From positions 2,790,001-2,854,000 of the forward strand of contig CP064979.1 in the NCBI GenBank assembly GCA_016699575.1: a DNA stretch of 64,000 nt. The letters are read 5' to 3'. The translations under genes and the position numbers were made by a program. Positions 36,876 through 44,819 of this stretch are shown piece by piece. Positions within the stretch are counted from its first letter, which is position 1. Each line of letters begins with the position of its first letter. A model generated the notes under the pieces. That model was given only the letters and a program-made list of their open reading frames with translations. It searched no databases and was not told where the DNA came from. Source of the DNA: Flavobacteriales bacterium (GTDB lineage Bacteria > Bacteroidota > Bacteroidia > Flavobacteriales_F > PHOS-HE28).

Positions 36876-38209
36876 TGGCAAGGCTCGCGATCATCGGTGC
36901 ACAGGAGAGCGGCGTGGGCGCTGCGGTGCTGGCGAAGAAGCTGGGCATCGACGTGTTCGTGAGCGATGCCGGGCGCATCAAGGACGCGTACCGCGAGAAG
37001 CTCACGGCCATGGGCATCGCCTTCGAGGAATGCGGCCACACCAAGGACCGCGTGCTGGGTGCCGATGAGATCGTGAAGAGCCCTGGCGTGCCGGACACCG
37101 CTCCGTTGGTGGCTGAGGCCGTTGCCAATGGCATGAGCGTGATCAGCGAGATCGAGTTTGCATCGCGCTACACGACTTCGCCGATCGTCGGCATTACGGG
37201 CAGCAATGGCAAGACGACCACCACGTTGCTCACAGGTCACATCCTGAAGAAGGCTGGGCTCGACGTGGCCGTGGGCGGGAATGTTGGCACCTCGTTCGCC
37301 GGACTGGTCGCGGAGCGCGATCGGCCGTTCTACGTGCTCGAGCTGAGCAGCTTCCAACTGGACGGCATCCGGAAGTTCCGGCCGCACATCGCCATCCTGC
37401 TCAACATCACACCGGACCATCTGGACCGATACCAGTACCGGATGGAGAACTACGTGGCGAGCAAGTTCCGCATCGCCCTCAACCAGACGGAACAGGACCA
37501 CTTCATCCACTGCGCCGACGATCCCGAGACCATTAACGGCCTCGCGCTGCACGCGGTACGCGCCCGCAAGTGGCCCTTCAGCATCAAACAGTCCCTGCCG
37601 CAAGGCGGTTTCCTGCACAACGACAACATCACCGTCCTCACCGACCAAAACCAGTTCAGCATGAACATCCACCAACTCGCGCTCCAAGGCAAACACAACA
37701 TCTACAACTCGCTGGCGGCCTCCATCGCATCGCGTGTGCTGGAGATCAGCAACGACGTGCTGCGCGACAGCCTCAGCGATTTCCAGAACGTGGAGCACCG
37801 CCTGGAGCGTGCCGGTACCGTGAACGGCGTGGACTTCATCAACGACAGCAAAGCCACCAACGTGAACAGTGTGTGGTACGCTTTGGAGTGCATGGACAAA
37901 CCCGTGGTGTGGATCGCAGGCGGCCAGGACAAGGGCAACAACTACGCGGAGATCATGGACCTGGTGAAGTCCAAGGTGAAGGCCATCGTTTGCATGGGCG
38001 TGGACAATGAGAAGCTGCACAAAGCCTTCGCTGGCCTCGGTCTTCCAATAGTGGATACCAAGAGCGCGGAAGAGGCGGTGCAGCGCAGCTACGAACTGGC
38101 CGATCCCGGCGACGTGGTGCTGCTGAGCCCGGCGTGCGCATCGTTCGACCTCTTCGCCAACTACGAGGAGCGTGGCCGCAAGTTCAAGAACGCCGTCAAA
38201 AGCCTCTGA
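36875..38209 (+). CDS. murD: UDP-MurNAc-L-alanine:D-glutamate ligase MurD
   Basis: MurD adds D-Glu (made by MurI at 1751) to UDP-MurNAc-L-Ala. A 444-residue Mur ligase: 'GAQESGVGAAVLAKKLG' at the N-terminal dinucleotide-like domain, ATP loop 'GITGSNGKTTTTLLTGHIL' (residues ~107-125), 'LELSSFQLDG' (~152-161) and 'NITPDHLDRY' (~178-187). The C-terminal domain is 'NVEHRLERAGTVNGVDFINDSKATN' with the final 'LSPACASFDLFANYEERGRKFKNAV'. It is complete. A separate copy of this C-terminal domain follows 2 nt later. Confidence 0.97.
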   Translation: MARLAIIGAQESGVGAAVLAKKLGIDVFVSDAGRIKDAYREKLTAMGIAFEECGHTKDRVLGADEIVKSPGVPDTAPLVAEAVANGMSVISEIEFASRYTTSPIVGITGSNGKTTTTLLTGHILKKAGLDVAVGGNVGTSFAGLVAERDRPFYVLELSSFQLDGIRKFRPHIAILLNITPDHLDRYQYRMENYVASKFRIALNQTEQDHFIHCADDPETINGLALHAVRARKWPFSIKQSLPQGGFLHNDNITVLTDQNQFSMNIHQLALQGKHNIYNSLAASIASRVLEISNDVLRDSLSDFQNVEHRLERAGTVNGVDFINDSKATNVNSVWYALECMDKPVVWIAGGQDKGNNYAEIMDLVKSKVKAIVCMGVDNEKLHKAFAGLGLPIVDTKSAEEAVQRSYELADPGDVVLLSPACASFDLFANYEERGRKFKNAVKSL

Positions 38210-38211
38210 CC

Positions 38212-38733
38212 ATGGGCAACAACACCAACCGCCGGACTGTCGCGAAGCGCGCGCTGAACGTTGTGCAACGTTTGGTGAACGCACGCGAGCATGCACTGCG
38301 CGAAGCCGTGAGCGGCCCGCACAGCATGGAGTACGTGGGCGCGGTGAAGGGAGTGGAGTTCATCAACGACAGCCGCAGCACCTTCCTCGATGCGTCGCTG
38401 CGGTCGTTGGGTGAAGTGGGCAAGCGCACGGTGTGGATCGCGGGTACCATCGGAACGGAAGCAACGAGCGAACTGATCGGTGAACTGCTGTCGGGGCAAG
38501 TCTCCTGTATCGTGTTTTTCGGTGCAGGCGCCGAGCCGGTGGTGGAAGGATTGCCCGACGCTGTGGACCAGGTGTTCTTCGTGCAAGAGCTGCGCACGGC
38601 CGTGTTCCTGGCGCGGGAGCTAGCGGCCAGCGGCGATGCTGTCCTATTCAGCCCCGGGTGCCCGAGCGGTGATGGGTTCGCCAACTACGAGGAACGCGGA
38701 TACGAGTTCAAACGAGCCGTCAACGACCTGTGA
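38212..38733 (+). CDS. Stand-alone MurD C-terminal-domain homologue
   Basis: A 173-residue protein that aligns with only the C-terminal third of MurD. Compare 'SMEYVGAVKGVEFINDSRSTFLDA' with MurD's 'NVEHRLERAGTVNGVDFINDSKATN', 'RTVWIAGTIG' with 'PVVWIAGGQD', and 'LFSPGCPSGDGFANYEERGYEFKRAV' with 'LLSPACASFDLFANYEERGRKFKNAV'. The ATP-binding central domain and the substrate domain are absent, so it cannot ligate on its own. The Ser/Lys positions that bind the nucleotide-linked Glu differ (INDSRST versus INDSKAT). It may regulate MurD or bind its product. The reading frame is intact and its first 35 residues form a basic helix unrelated to MurD. Decaying duplication is the alternative. Confidence 0.88.
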   Translation: MGNNTNRRTVAKRALNVVQRLVNAREHALREAVSGPHSMEYVGAVKGVEFINDSRSTFLDASLRSLGEVGKRTVWIAGTIGTEATSELIGELLSGQVSCIVFFGAGAEPVVEGLPDAVDQVFFVQELRTAVFLARELAASGDAVLFSPGCPSGDGFANYEERGYEFKRAVNDL

Positions 38734-38749
38734 GGACAATGACAACCGC

Positions 38750-38884
38750 TTCATCATCCCGAGGAGGCTTTGCGACTGCAATGACCAGTGCATCGTCATC
38801 CGGAGGAGGCTCTGCGACGAGGGATCCCGCGAAATGCCCGGGATCATGGCGGGGATCCTCGTCGCGGAGCCTCCTCGGAACGAC
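38750..38884. repeat. Palindromic intergenic element with an extra half-copy
   Basis: Inverted arms 38794-38828 and 38851-38884 match over about 30 positions, with the core GAGGAGGCTCTGCGACGAG in the left arm. A direct half-copy of the left arm core (CGAGGAGGCTTTGCGAC) sits upstream at 38760-38776. The element fills the gap between the MurD-domain gene and ftsW inside the dcw operon. It resembles dispersed 'CGAGGAGGCT...GCGACGAGG' palindromes of other Bacteroidota. Confidence 0.7.
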
Positions 38885-38917
38885 AGGGGGATTTGTGTTT
38901 GATCAAGACCCACTAGC

Positions 38918-40126
38918 GTGAAAACTTACCTGCAACAGCTGCGCGGCGATCGCACCATTTGGATGGTGGCCATCTTCCTTGGCCTCATCAGTTTGTTGGC
39001 GGTGTACAGCAGTATTGCGAGCGTGGCCGCCATCAATGGCGTGAGCCCCGGCTATTACTTCTTCAAGCATTTGCTGATGCTGGCCACGGGTGGCGTCATC
39101 ATGTACTTCGCGAGCCAGCTGCGCCATACGGTGTACTCACGTTTGAGCCTGTTGGCGTTCTGGCCTGTGGCGGGCCTGCTGGTGCTCACGCTCGTCTTCG
39201 GTAGCAACATCAACGATGCGAGCCGTTGGCTGCGCATCCCCGGCATCGGCCTCACCTTGCAGACCAGCGACCTGGCCAAAGTGGTGCTGGTGGTGTACTT
39301 GGCGCGGATGCTGAGCAAGCACGCGGATGAGCTTATGACCTTCCGGGGTGTGCTTTTGAGATTGATGCTGCCGATCGGCGTGGTGTGCGCGCTCATTCTC
39401 CCCGCCAACTTCAGCACCGCAGCGCTCACCTTCCTCGTTTGCCTGGTGATGATGTTCCTCGGTCGCGTTCAGATGAAGTGGATCGGCGCCATGGTCGGTT
39501 TGGCGCTGGGCGGTGTGGTGCTGCTGATCGGTGCCAACGAAGCGTTCGACCTCGGTGTGTTGCCGCGCGTGGAGACCTGGCAGAAGCGCATCGAGAACTT
39601 CAAAGACGCCGACAGCGACGGCAACTACCAAGTGGAGCATGCCGCCATCGCCATCGCCAATGGAGGCTTCCTCCCGCACAATGGTCCCGGCGGCGGCGAT
39701 GGTCGCAACCACGTGCCCCACACCGAGAGCGACATGATCTATCCGGCCATCATCGAGCAGTACGGAAGCATCTTCGGTGGGGTAGGCTTGATGCTCTTGT
39801 ACCTCATCCTCATGCGCCGCAGCATCAAGGTGGCCGCGAAGTGCGAGAAGCCGTTCGGTGCGTTGGTCGCAGTGGGCATCAGCTTCAACCTGGTGCTGCA
39901 AGCCATGGTGAACATGGGCGTTGCCGTTGGGTTGCTGCCCACGACCGGTCAGCCGCTGCCGCTCATCAGCATGGGCGGCACCAGCACCTGGTTCACCTGC
40001 CTGGCCATCGGCATCGTGCTCAGTGTGAGCCGTTCCATCGAAGCGCCACCTGCGGAAGGTGAAGCGCCGAAGAAGCGTTCCACCCCATCACCCGAAGGCC
40101 ATGCCGGAGAGCCCGCGCTCGCTTAA
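38918..40126 (+). CDS. ftsW: Septal peptidoglycan glycosyltransferase FtsW
   Basis: A 402-residue SEDS-family membrane protein with about ten helices that polymerises lipid II at the septum with FtsI. It begins 'MKTYLQQLRGDRTIWMVAIFLGLISLLAVYSS' using a GTG start. SEDS features are 'RWLRIPGIGLTLQTSDLAKVVLVVYLARML' (residues ~98-127), 'QVEHAAIAIANGGFLPHNGPG' (~234-254), 'THVPHTESDMIYPAIIEQYGSIFGGVGLML' and 'GVAVGLLPTTGQPLPLISMGGTS' (~333-355). The C-terminal tail is Pro/Glu/Ser-rich and overlaps murG by 26 nt. The palindromic element lies just upstream, but translation from the GTG does not read it. Confidence 0.95.
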   Translation: MKTYLQQLRGDRTIWMVAIFLGLISLLAVYSSIASVAAINGVSPGYYFFKHLLMLATGGVIMYFASQLRHTVYSRLSLLAFWPVAGLLVLTLVFGSNINDASRWLRIPGIGLTLQTSDLAKVVLVVYLARMLSKHADELMTFRGVLLRLMLPIGVVCALILPANFSTAALTFLVCLVMMFLGRVQMKWIGAMVGLALGGVVLLIGANEAFDLGVLPRVETWQKRIENFKDADSDGNYQVEHAAIAIANGGFLPHNGPGGGDGRNHVPHTESDMIYPAIIEQYGSIFGGVGLMLLYLILMRRSIKVAAKCEKPFGALVAVGISFNLVLQAMVNMGVAVGLLPTTGQPLPLISMGGTSTWFTCLAIGIVLSVSRSIEAPPAEGEAPKKRSTPSPEGHAGEPALA

Positions 40127-41225
40127 TGTGATGATCAGCGGGGGAGGGACCGGTGGTCACATCTTTCCCGCCATCGCCATTGCCAACGCCATCAAGGAGC
40201 GAGAGGCCGGCACGCAGTTCCTCTTCGTCGGGGCGGAGGGCAAAATGGAAATGGAGAAAGTCCCTGCGGCCGGTTACCGCATCGAAGGCTTGCCCATCCG
40301 CGGTTTCCAACGCCACGCGTTGTGGAAGAACATCGGACTGCCGTGGCGCTTGCTGCGCAGCATGTGGAAGGCCCGCCGTCTGGTGCGCGAGTTCAAGCCG
40401 CATGTTGCTGTTGGAGTTGGCGGTTACGCGAGCGGGCCCACGTTGGCAGCTGCGCAGCGCATGGGTGTTCCCACGTTGATCCAGGAGCAGAACAGCCATG
40501 CCGGTGCCACCAACCGCATGCTGGCCAAACGCGTGGAGCGCGTGTGTGTTGCCTACGAAGGCATGGAGAAGTACTTCCCGAAGGAGAAGATCCTCCTCAC
40601 GGGCAATCCGGTGCGGCAGGATGTTGTGCGTTTGACGGGCAAACGCCCTCGGGGCTTCGAGGACTTCAACCTGGTGGAAGGCAAGCCGGTGCTGTTCGTC
40701 ACCGGTGGAAGTCTGGGCGCACGCGGCATCAACAAGGGCATCGAAGCGGCGTTGCCCATGCTGAAAGAGCAGGGTATACAAGTGATCTGGCAGACGGGCA
40801 CCACGTACTTCAAACAAGCTGAAGCGGCTGCCGCGCGTTTGAACTATACCGACTGCAAGGTGATGGAATTCGTGGCGCGCATGGACCTGGCGTATGCCGT
40901 CGCCGATCTGGTGGTGGCCCGCGCGGGTGCCATCAGTGTGAGTGAATTGTGCCTGGTGCAGTTGCCGGCCATCCTGGTGCCGTTGCCCACGGCGGCCGAA
41001 GACCACCAAACGAAGAACGCACGCGCGCTCACCGATCGCCACGCTGCTGTGCTGGTCGGCGACGACCGCACGGAACAAGAGCTCGGTGCACGCATTGTTG
41101 AACTGATGAACGACGCACCCGCACGCGAGCGGCTGAGCCAGGCCATGGCCGCGCTCGGTATGAGCAACGCGGCGGAAGCGATCGCCGCTGAAACCATCCG
41201 TCTAGCACGAAGCCGCTTCAACTGA
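40101..41225 (+). CDS. murG: UDP-GlcNAc transferase MurG
   Basis: A 374-residue GT-B enzyme that makes lipid II from lipid I. Its start at 40101 ('MPESPRSLNVMISGGGTGGHIFPAIAIANAI') includes the nucleotide/lipid loop 'GGGTGGH' near residue 14-20. Other MurG features are 'GVGGYASGPTLAAAQRMGVPTLIQEQNSHAGATNRML' (residues ~92-128), 'VTGGSLGARGINKGIEAALP' and 'VARAGAISVSELCLVQLPAILVPLPTAAEDHQTKNA'. A later start at 40131 (MISGGG...) is possible and would leave a 4-nt gap after ftsW instead of a 26-nt overlap. It overlaps murC by one base. Confidence 0.96.
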   Translation: MPESPRSLNVMISGGGTGGHIFPAIAIANAIKEREAGTQFLFVGAEGKMEMEKVPAAGYRIEGLPIRGFQRHALWKNIGLPWRLLRSMWKARRLVREFKPHVAVGVGGYASGPTLAAAQRMGVPTLIQEQNSHAGATNRMLAKRVERVCVAYEGMEKYFPKEKILLTGNPVRQDVVRLTGKRPRGFEDFNLVEGKPVLFVTGGSLGARGINKGIEAALPMLKEQGIQVIWQTGTTYFKQAEAAAARLNYTDCKVMEFVARMDLAYAVADLVVARAGAISVSELCLVQLPAILVPLPTAAEDHQTKNARALTDRHAAVLVGDDRTEQELGARIVELMNDAPARERLSQAMAALGMSNAAEAIAAETIRLARSRFN

Positions 41226-42598
41226 TGAGCGCCACCAACGCACATACCCTCTTCTTCATCGGCATCGGTGGCATCGGCATGAGCGGCCTGGCGCGCTATT
41301 TCCGTCGGCGTGGCGCGTTGGTCGCAGGCTACGATCGCACACCGAGCGAGATCACCGGCCAGTTGCAGGGCGAAGGCATCCACCTGATGTTCTCCGAGGA
41401 TCCGCGCCTGATCCCGGAGGAGTTCCAACGGATCGATGCCAACGAGGTGCTGGTGGTGCGCACGCCCGCCGTGCCAGTGACCAGTCCGCTGCTGAAGTAC
41501 TGGGAGGAACGTGGCGCACGCATCGTGAAACGCGCCGAGCTGTTGGGGCTCATCACGCGCGACAGGCCCACGATCGCTGTGGCGGGCACGCACGGCAAGA
41601 CCACCGTGAGCACCATGGTGGCCCATCTGCTTCGCGAAGGCGGCGTGAAGTGCAACGCGTTCCTGGGCGGAGTGAGCGTCAACTACCGCAGCAACATCCT
41701 GCTCGATGACAATGCGGTGGTGAACGTTGTGGAGGCGGACGAATACGACCGCAGTTTCCTGCAACTGCGCCCCACCGATGCCATCATCACGGCGATGGAT
41801 CCCGATCACTTGGACATCTACGGCACCGCCGATGCGATGTACGATGCTTACGCGCAGTTCGCGGCGTTGTGCACGGGCACGGTGCTGGCCAAGCGCGGCA
41901 TCAGCGGCCATCTGCGCAAGGCCGATGTGAAGGAGTACACCCTGAACGACCCGGCCTTTGCCTACGCGACCAATGTGCGGGTGCAGGACGGTGCCTATCG
42001 CTTCGACCTGCACGCACAAGGCCATCACTTGGTGGACCTGACACTAGGCATGCCCGGTCGACACAACGTGGAGAACGCTGTTGCCGCCAGCACCTTGGCC
42101 CTGCAACATGAGGTCAGCCCCGAGAAATTGCGGCACGGCCTCGCGACTTTCCGCGGGGTGGAACGCCGTTTCGATGTGCGGTTCAAAGGTGCCGAGAGCG
42201 TGTACGTGGACGACTATGCGCACCACCCGCAAGAGCTGGAAGCCGCCATCCGCAGCGCACGGGAACTCTATGCCGGCCGCACGGTGACGGGCATTTTCCA
42301 ACCGCATCTGTTCACGCGCACACGCGACTTTGCTGAAGGGTTCGCCCAAGCGCTCGCCTTGTTGGACGAGCTGATCCTGCTGGAGATCTACCCCGCCAGA
42401 GAAGAGCCCATCCCCGGCATTAACAGTGCATGGTTGCTCGAACAGGTGCCGATGGCGAAAAAGACGTTGGTCCCGAAAGAACATTTGCTCGGAGAACTGG
42501 AGAACCGCCGCATCGATGTGCTGCTGACCCTAGGGGCCGGTGACATCGACCGCAGCGTACCGGCCATCGTGAACCTGTTGAACCAGCGCGAACAATGA
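41225..42598 (+). CDS. murC: UDP-MurNAc:L-alanine ligase MurC
   Basis: MurC adds the first amino acid, L-Ala, to UDP-MurNAc. A 457-residue Mur ligase with 'FIGIGGIGMSGLARYF' at the N-terminus (residues ~10-25), ATP loop 'VAGTHGKTTVSTMVAHLL' (~118-135), 'VEADEYDRSFLQL' (~170-182), 'ITAMDPDHLDIYGT' and 'GVERRFDVRF...VYVDDYAHHPQELEAAI' in the C-terminal domain. All Mur-ligase signature residues are present. It overlaps ftsQ by 4 nt (ATGA). Confidence 0.97.
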   Translation: MSATNAHTLFFIGIGGIGMSGLARYFRRRGALVAGYDRTPSEITGQLQGEGIHLMFSEDPRLIPEEFQRIDANEVLVVRTPAVPVTSPLLKYWEERGARIVKRAELLGLITRDRPTIAVAGTHGKTTVSTMVAHLLREGGVKCNAFLGGVSVNYRSNILLDDNAVVNVVEADEYDRSFLQLRPTDAIITAMDPDHLDIYGTADAMYDAYAQFAALCTGTVLAKRGISGHLRKADVKEYTLNDPAFAYATNVRVQDGAYRFDLHAQGHHLVDLTLGMPGRHNVENAVAASTLALQHEVSPEKLRHGLATFRGVERRFDVRFKGAESVYVDDYAHHPQELEAAIRSARELYAGRTVTGIFQPHLFTRTRDFAEGFAQALALLDELILLEIYPAREEPIPGINSAWLLEQVPMAKKTLVPKEHLLGELENRRIDVLLTLGAGDIDRSVPAIVNLLNQREQ

Positions 42599-43422
42599 AC
42601 AAGCGCCTCGAAGCATTGCGGAAGTGGATGCGCCCTGCGGCGTACATCCTCGGCGCATGCGTGCTGCTGGGCGTGCTGGGTTTCGTCGAGGCCACCAACG
42701 GCAGCACGGTGTGCACCGAATTGGTCATCGACGTGGACGGCCGTGCCGACATGCACTTCATTGACGCTGATGCCGTACGCGAAAAGGTGAACGCCGATGC
42801 GCCGGTCACTGGCATGCCGCTGGAGGAGATCCCCGTGAACGCCATCGAGAACAGCTTGCGCGAAGTGCCTTTCGTTGCAACGGCCGATGCCTACCACACA
42901 CTGGACGGCAAGCTGCACGTGCGCGTTCGGCAGCGCGAACCGATCGTGCGCGTGATCGATGCCAATGGCCGCAGCTTCTACATCGATGCCGGGGGCTGGA
43001 CCATGCCGGTGAGCCCCAACTGGACCGCCCGGGTGCCCGTTGCCGTGGGCAGCGTACTGGAACCCGTGACTTCCGAAGGGGTGCGCAACGTGCTCGTGAA
43101 CGACAGTACCGCCGCCGGATCGCGTGCGTTGCTCGTGTACAACGTGGCCATGACGCTCCGGCAAGCGCCGTTCTGGAACGCCATGATCGACCAGATCACC
43201 GTGGCGCCCGACGGCCGCATGGAGCTGATCCCGCGCGTGGGCCCGCGCCGCGTGATGATCGGATTTGGCGAACGGCTGCCCGCACGACTGACCAAACTGA
43301 AGGCCTTCTACGACCAGGAACTGGCCAACAGTGACTGGCGCCGCTATGACCGCATCGACCTGCGCTTCTCTGACCAGGTGATCGCCTCCCAACGAAATCC
43401 AACACCCATCCCGACCAACTGA
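42595..43422 (+). CDS. ftsQ: Cell division protein FtsQ
   Basis: A 275-residue bitopic division protein that joins the cytoplasmic FtsA/FtsZ to periplasmic partners. It has one membrane helix ('AAYILGACVLLGVLGFVEATN', residues ~14-34), then a POTRA-type domain ('ELVIDVDGRADMHFIDADAVREKVN', 'IENSLREVPFVATADAYHTLDGKLHVRVRQREPIVRVID'). The assignment rests on topology, the POTRA pattern and position between murC and ftsA. The end is Pro/Thr-rich. ftsA starts 5 nt downstream. Confidence 0.93.
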   Translation: MNKRLEALRKWMRPAAYILGACVLLGVLGFVEATNGSTVCTELVIDVDGRADMHFIDADAVREKVNADAPVTGMPLEEIPVNAIENSLREVPFVATADAYHTLDGKLHVRVRQREPIVRVIDANGRSFYIDAGGWTMPVSPNWTARVPVAVGSVLEPVTSEGVRNVLVNDSTAAGSRALLVYNVAMTLRQAPFWNAMIDQITVAPDGRMELIPRVGPRRVMIGFGERLPARLTKLKAFYDQELANSDWRRYDRIDLRFSDQVIASQRNPTPIPTN

Positions 43423-43427
43423 CGCAC

Positions 43428-44720
43428 ATGGAAAGCAGCAGCAACGACATCGTCGCCGGCCTCGACATCGGCACCACCAAGATCGCCTGCATCGTGGGGC
43501 GCAAGAACGAGCAAGGCAAGATCGAGATCCTCGGCAAGGGCCAGAGCCGGAGCGATGGTGTGACACGTGGTGTGGTGGCCAACATCCAGAAGACCGTGGA
43601 GAGCATCGTGCAGGCCGTGCGCGCCGCCGAGGACAGTTACGGCATCAACATCAAGACGGTGCATGTGGGCATTGCGGGCCAGCACATCCGCTCCTTGCAG
43701 CACCGCGGCATTCTCACGCGCGCCACGCTCGACGATGAGATCCAGCAGAAGGACATTGACCGCCTCATCGACGATATGCACAAGTTGGTGATGCCACCGG
43801 GCGAGGAGATCATCCATGTGCTGCCGCAGGAATACATCGTGGACAATGAGCAGGGCATCAAGGATCCGATCGGTATGAGCGGCATCCGCATGGAAGCCAA
43901 CTTCCACATCATCACCGGGCAGATCACGGCCGCGCGCAACATCAACAAGTGCGTGCACCGCGCTGGCTTGGAAGTGACCGGTCTAGTGCTGGAGCCCCTG
44001 GCCAGCGCCGATGCGGTGCTGAGCGCCGAGGAGAAGGAGGCGGGCGTTGTGCTGGTGGACATCGGTGGTGGCACCACCGACATCGCCATCTTCTACGACG
44101 GCATCATCCGCCACACCGCCGTTATTCCCTTCGGTGGCAATGTGGTCACGGACGACATCCGCCAAGGCTGCAGCATCATGCGCGACCAAGCCGAGCAGCT
44201 GAAGACCAAGTTCGGCAGTGCGCTGGCCGCCGAGAACCGCGACAACGAAGTGGTGTGCATCCCGGGCCTGCGCGGCCGCGAGCCCAAGGAGATCAGCTTG
44301 CGCATGCTCGCCGAAGTGGTGCAGAGCCGCATGGAGGAGATCCTGCAGCAAGTGCACTACGAGATCAAGAACAGTGGGCTCGAGAACCAGTTGGTGGCGG
44401 GCATCGTCCTCACCGGCGGTGGTGCGCAGCTCAAGCACCTGAAGCAGCTCACCGAGTACGTTACCGGGCTGCCTGCGCGCATCGGTTATCCCAACGAGCA
44501 CCTGGCCAAGAGCGCTGTGGAGGATGTGACCAGTCCGCTGTATGCCACCGGCGTGGGGCTGGTGATGAAGGGCTTCGAACACTTGGAACGCCGCAAGCCC
44601 GAGGAGAAAGCCGCACAGGCACCCGTGAAGGTGAAGGACCACAGCAGTCGCACCGCGGGCAACTTCTTCACCCGCGTGCTCGAAGGCGCCAAAGGCATCC
44701 TCGACGACGATCACGAGTGA
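43428..44720 (+). CDS. ftsA: Cell division actin-like protein FtsA
   Basis: A 430-residue actin-fold ATPase that anchors FtsZ to the membrane. Motifs are phosphate 1 'IVAGLDIGTTKIACIVG' (residues ~8-24), the FtsA-specific 1C region ('VHVGIAGQHIRSLQHRG'), phosphate 2 'VVLVDIGGGTTDIAIF' (~206-221), and 'GIVLTGGGAQLKHLKQLTEYV' adenosine motif (~325-345). The C-terminal amphipathic helix ('GNFFTRVLEGAKGILDDD') should insert into the membrane. It follows ftsQ and precedes ftsZ, with a 99-nt gap in which no strong promoter is seen (GACTTTCG at 44778 is a one-off match). Confidence 0.97.
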   Translation: MESSSNDIVAGLDIGTTKIACIVGRKNEQGKIEILGKGQSRSDGVTRGVVANIQKTVESIVQAVRAAEDSYGINIKTVHVGIAGQHIRSLQHRGILTRATLDDEIQQKDIDRLIDDMHKLVMPPGEEIIHVLPQEYIVDNEQGIKDPIGMSGIRMEANFHIITGQITAARNINKCVHRAGLEVTGLVLEPLASADAVLSAEEKEAGVVLVDIGGGTTDIAIFYDGIIRHTAVIPFGGNVVTDDIRQGCSIMRDQAEQLKTKFGSALAAENRDNEVVCIPGLRGREPKEISLRMLAEVVQSRMEEILQQVHYEIKNSGLENQLVAGIVLTGGGAQLKHLKQLTEYVTGLPARIGYPNEHLAKSAVEDVTSPLYATGVGLVMKGFEHLERRKPEEKAAQAPVKVKDHSSRTAGNFFTRVLEGAKGILDDDHE

Positions 44721-44819
44721 ACACTGCACCGTTGACACTTCCACCGCACACCGCCACGATCAACCAAGCCAACACCGGACTTTCGTAAGGCGCCCGGAGC
44801 GCCCTCAACACCCTCAGCC

